The notes under the pieces are model-generated. The model was not told where the DNA came from and searched no databases. It was given only the letters and a program-made list of their open reading frames with translations. Source: Planctomycetota bacterium (lineage in GTDB: Bacteria > Planctomycetota > Planctomycetia > Pirellulales > Pirellulaceae). From it: 7,146 nt of DNA. The stretch covers positions 1 through 7,146 of the forward strand of contig JAPLNJ010000834.1 of the NCBI GenBank assembly GCA_026692885.1, written 5' to 3'. How positions within the stretch are numbered: the stretch's first letter is position 1; every line of letters begins with the position of its first letter. Of the stretch, positions 5,423 to 7,146 are shown piece by piece. The translations under genes were made by a program, and so were the position numbers.

Positions 5423-5668
5423 ATGCGAACCGAGGTCCTGCAGGTCGAAATTCGGCGTTTGCTTCGAGCGGTGCCCTTCCGGCCGTTCGCGCTCAGCCTG
5501 GAGAATGGCGACCGGATCGTCATCGAGCATCCCGAAAACATCGCTTTCGACCCTGCCGCCAACGGCTCGCCGGGCTCGTCGGACTTCTACGTCATCTCCG
5601 CTGGATTAAGGTTATTCAGTACCTTTGAAGCGGTAACCAGCGTGGCGCTCGCCGACGAAGGACGATAG
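5423..5668 (+). CDS. Conserved hypothetical 81-residue protein with PFRPF motif
   Basis: The product has 81 residues, with an ATG preceded by AAGGGGG (5409-5415) at a 7-nt spacing, a strong ribosome site. Residues 10-40 (IRRLLRAVPFRPFALSLENG, then DRIVIEHPENIAF) show the 'P-F-x-P-F-x-L-x-L-x-x-G-x-x-x-x-x-x-H-P-E' pattern of a short protein family that I associate with planctomycetes, where several paralogues per genome are common. A C-terminal strand (LRLFSTFEAVTSVAL) completes a likely all-beta fold. There is no signal peptide, membrane segment or known catalytic motif, and the function is unknown. It stands alone between repeat blocks D and E. Coding character is supported by the ribosome site, the family pattern and the lack of any repeat-derived residues. 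Confidence 0.75.
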   Translation: MRTEVLQVEIRRLLRAVPFRPFALSLENGDRIVIEHPENIAFDPAANGSPGSSDFYVISAGLRLFSTFEAVTSVALADEGR

Positions 5669-5735
5669 GAAACGGACCCGCGCCAGGGTGGCCTGCGTCT
5701 GTCGCGACTCTGTGGTGTTTTCTCCGACAAGCTGC

Positions 5736-5993
5736 ATCGTCCGCAGCAGGCCCGGGCAAGGGAATGGTGGGCAGGGGAATGGGGGAGTAGGGGATCAGGA
5801 ACGCTGGAGCGCAGCCGGCACCGGTTCTCCGATTCCCTTGCCCTACAGTCCCTTGCCCCTGCTCCCCGACTCGGCCGCAGCAGGCCCGGGCAAGGGAATG
5901 GTGGGCAAGGGAATCGGGGAGTAGGGGATCAGGAACGGTGGAACGCAGGCGGCACCGGTTCGCCGATTCCCTTGCCCTACATTCCCTTGCCCA
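5736..5993 (+). repeat. Repeat block E: two tandem units without tail
   Basis: The block opens abruptly at CGTCCGCAGCAGGCCCGGG (5738). The first long-loop unit has a C-rich arm with a substitution (CCTACAGTCCCTTG) and a shortened right spacer, in which a 13-bp segment between two CGAC-like repeats is lost; the next spacer is at 5872, a period of 134. The second unit has TCGGGG in place of TGGGGG and ends at the C-rich arm (5992) with no spacer or tail. Between 5994 and 6080 no gene is seen; a small dyad GGCAC-x3-GTGCC lies at about 6027-6039. Confidence 0.85.
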
Positions 5994-6080
5994 AGTCGTC
6001 CTGTCCCAATTTTCGTCGCATGGCAGGGGCACAGGTGCCACCAAATTGCTATCCTATTAGCTACCAACTTTCCCTTCCCC

Positions 6081-6161
6081 CATTCCCTTGCCCAACATTC
6101 CCTTGCCCAACATCCCCTTGCCCAACATCCCCTTGCCCAACATCCCCTTGCCCAACATCCC
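6081..6161 (+). repeat. Array F: five direct 15-bp repeats ending at the GxxExxY start codon
   Basis: Five full units of CATYCCCTTGCCCAA (6081-6095, 6096-6110, 6111-6125, 6126-6140, 6141-6155) are followed by a partial unit whose last bases lead into the ATG at 6162. The first two units have CATTCCC, like the C-rich arms of the large repeat; the next three have CATCCCC and are identical to each other. This is the only place in the window where the 15-mer forms a pure direct array with no opposing arm. It occupies the ribosome-binding region of the downstream gene. Unit length is five codons, so a change in copy number would keep frame in any leader peptide. Confidence 0.92.
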
Positions 6162-6962
6162 ATGCCGATTCACTGCCGAATCACGATCCCCGCACTGACT
6201 CCCGACGAGTTCAAGACCCGCGACTACCGGATCATGGGGCAGGCCTTCGCTTGCCAAAACGAACTGGGCCGGTTCTGCGAAGAAGGCGCCTATGAAGCCG
6301 ACCTTGTCGCGCGGTTGCGAGCGGACTGGTCTTGCGAGGTATATGCCCAGGAGCCGGTCGTCGTCACGTACGAGGACTTCTCGAAGACCTATTTTCTGGA
6401 CCTGATCGTGGACGGGGCGCTGTATGAACTGAAGGCCGTATCGTCCTTGAGCGGCGAACACAAATCGCAGCTCTTGAACTACATGCTGTTGCTCGGCCTA
6501 CGCTGCGGGAAGCTATTGAACTTCCGTCCCGACAAGGTCCAGGGACAGCTGGTCGTGACCGGTCTGACGCGGGAATTACGGCGGCAATTAACCGTGGACA
6601 CGACGCAATGGCAGGAGCTGTCGGCTGCGTGCGGCATGCTGCGAAAGACGCTGACGGCATTATTGGCGGATTGGGGAGCCTTTCTGGAGGTGTCGCTCTA
6701 TCAGGAGGCCCTGACGCATTTCCTGGGCGGGCCGGAGCGGGTGATTCAGCGGGTGCCGCTGGTTCGTGATGAGCTATCGCTGGGCACGCAGCGGATGCAT
6801 GTCCATGCCACTGGGATCGGCTTCGTCGTGACGGCCTTCACCACCGACCAGGCGGCACACGGGGCCAATTTGCGGAAGCTATTAGCCCTCACGCCGCTGA
6901 CGGCCATCCAGTGGCTTAATCTGGATCACGCGAACATCCAATTCATTACGTTGACCCGGTGA
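6162..6962 (+). CDS. Long GxxExxY-type protein with PD-(D/E)XK nuclease-like core and C-terminal extension
   Basis: The product has 266 residues, about twice the usual 125-130 of GxxExxY proteins. The N-terminal helix region (residues 24-52, IMGQAFACQNELGRFCEEGAYE then ADLVARL split here) aligns with the family's 'G-x-x-E-x-x-Y' segment. Glu41 and Tyr44 are kept but the signature Gly is Phe38. The nuclease-fold core follows: Asp80 in YFLDLIVDG, then Glu89-Leu-Lys91 in LYELKAVSSLSGEHKSQLLN and a YMLLLGLRCGKLLNFRPDKV strand-helix. The D...E-x-K triad is what a PD-(D/E)XK enzyme needs. Residues about 135-266 are an extension with no motif that I recognise. There is no Shine-Dalgarno: the start codon abuts the 15-bp array. 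Met25 would remove part of the conserved helix, so Met1 is preferred. No substrate is established for this family. Repeat block G begins 10 bp after the stop. Confidence 0.85.
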   Translation: MPIHCRITIPALTPDEFKTRDYRIMGQAFACQNELGRFCEEGAYEADLVARLRADWSCEVYAQEPVVVTYEDFSKTYFLDLIVDGALYELKAVSSLSGEHKSQLLNYMLLLGLRCGKLLNFRPDKVQGQLVVTGLTRELRRQLTVDTTQWQELSAACGMLRKTLTALLADWGAFLEVSLYQEALTHFLGGPERVIQRVPLVRDELSLGTQRMHVHATGIGFVVTAFTTDQAAHGANLRKLLALTPLTAIQWLNLDHANIQFITLTR

Positions 6963-6972
6963 GGGAAATACT

Positions 6973-7146
6973 TGGCAAGGGAATTATGGGCAAGGGAATG
7001 GGGGACCGGTTCTCCGATTCCCTTGCCCTACATTCCCTTGCCCCTCCTCCCCGACTCGCCAGCAGCAGGCCCGGGCAAGGGAATGGTGGGCAGGGGAATG
7101 GGGGAGTAGGGGATCAGGAACGGTGGAACGCAGCCGGCACCGGTTC
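6973..7146 (+). repeat. Repeat block G: short-loop unit followed by a long-loop unit, cut by window edge
   Basis: The first unit has arms at 6974-6999 and 7017-7043 with the same 17-nt loop and the same loop-deletion junction as block B (GGGGGACCGGTTCTCCG). Its right spacer is shortened (CCCCGACTCGCCAGCAGCAGG). A second unit begins with CCCGGGCAAGGGAATGG at about 7070, carries the normal long loop, and leaves the window at CCGGCACCGGTTC. The hairpin starts 10 bp after the GxxExxY stop and would form the 3' end of that mRNA. Confidence 0.88.

Noticed and set aside
3470..5993. CRISPR array
   Set aside because: The repeats are regular but contain opposing arms and no unique spacers of constant size; the 147-bp units are nearly identical throughout, and no cas genes are present.
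6046..6055. Promoter for the GxxExxY gene (TTGCTATCCT region)
   Set aside because: The TATCCT has no -35-like hexamer at 16-18 nt, and the alternative pairings with TTGCTA give no -10 match.
6081..6161. CRISPR or iteron origin in the 15-bp array
   Set aside because: There are no spacers between units. The array abuts a start codon, and no replication initiator gene or AT-rich region is next to it.

Overview
The window is about 7.1 kb of GC-rich bacterial DNA that looks like a planctomycete chromosome (Planctomycetota, probably a Pirellulales-type lineage). Four things support this: a membrane-anchored protein with terpenoid-cyclase-like repeats; an Lpg1974-like outer-membrane barrel; a long GxxExxY-type PD-(D/E)XK protein; and short families (DUF5678-like, retropepsin-like, an 81-residue 'PFRPF' protein) that are common in that phylum. 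The taxonomic call is inference from family composition, since no rRNA or marker gene is present.

Layout. On the minus strand, from the left: a 5'-complete, 3'-truncated gene for a cyclase-like repeat protein (985 to the edge); a possible gene remnant (1113-1247); an outer-membrane beta-barrel gene (2408-1410); and a ParD/ParE toxin-antitoxin pair (3352-2799) with a 4-nt overlap. On the plus strand: a DUF5678-like gene translationally coupled to a retropepsin-like gene (3949-4670), an 81-residue hypothetical gene (5423-5668), and a 266-residue GxxExxY-type nuclease-like gene (6162-6962).

The dominant feature is an intergenic repeat family. Its modular unit is about 147 bp. It has two G-rich 15-mers (GGGCAAGGGAATGGT-like), a loop holding a second smaller dyad, two complementary C-rich 15-mers, and a unique right spacer ending CGTCCGCAGCAGG. 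The last unit of some blocks carries a further tail ending TTTAGCTGCCCCG. Blocks lie at 1247-1409, 2613-2770, 3470-3829, 4736-5299, 5736-5993 and 6973-7146, all in the same orientation whatever the direction of the neighbouring genes. A pure direct array of the same 15-mer (6081-6161) runs up to the start codon of the GxxExxY gene. The G-rich arms match the canonical G-quadruplex pattern.

One repeat copy is interrupted by a 140-bp element (4892-5031) with 14-bp perfect terminal inverted repeats, a second 25-bp perfect inverted repeat inside, and a perfect 9-bp target duplication (TTCTCCGAT). The uninterrupted site is visible in sister copies in this window, so this is a well-supported MITE-like insertion. 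The genes do not form one pathway; the region reads as an accessory area of small selfish or regulatory cassettes separated by repeat blocks. The most speculative idea is that the GxxExxY nuclease-like gene, bracketed by oppositely oriented 15-mers, is related to the repeat family in a REP/RAYT-like way.
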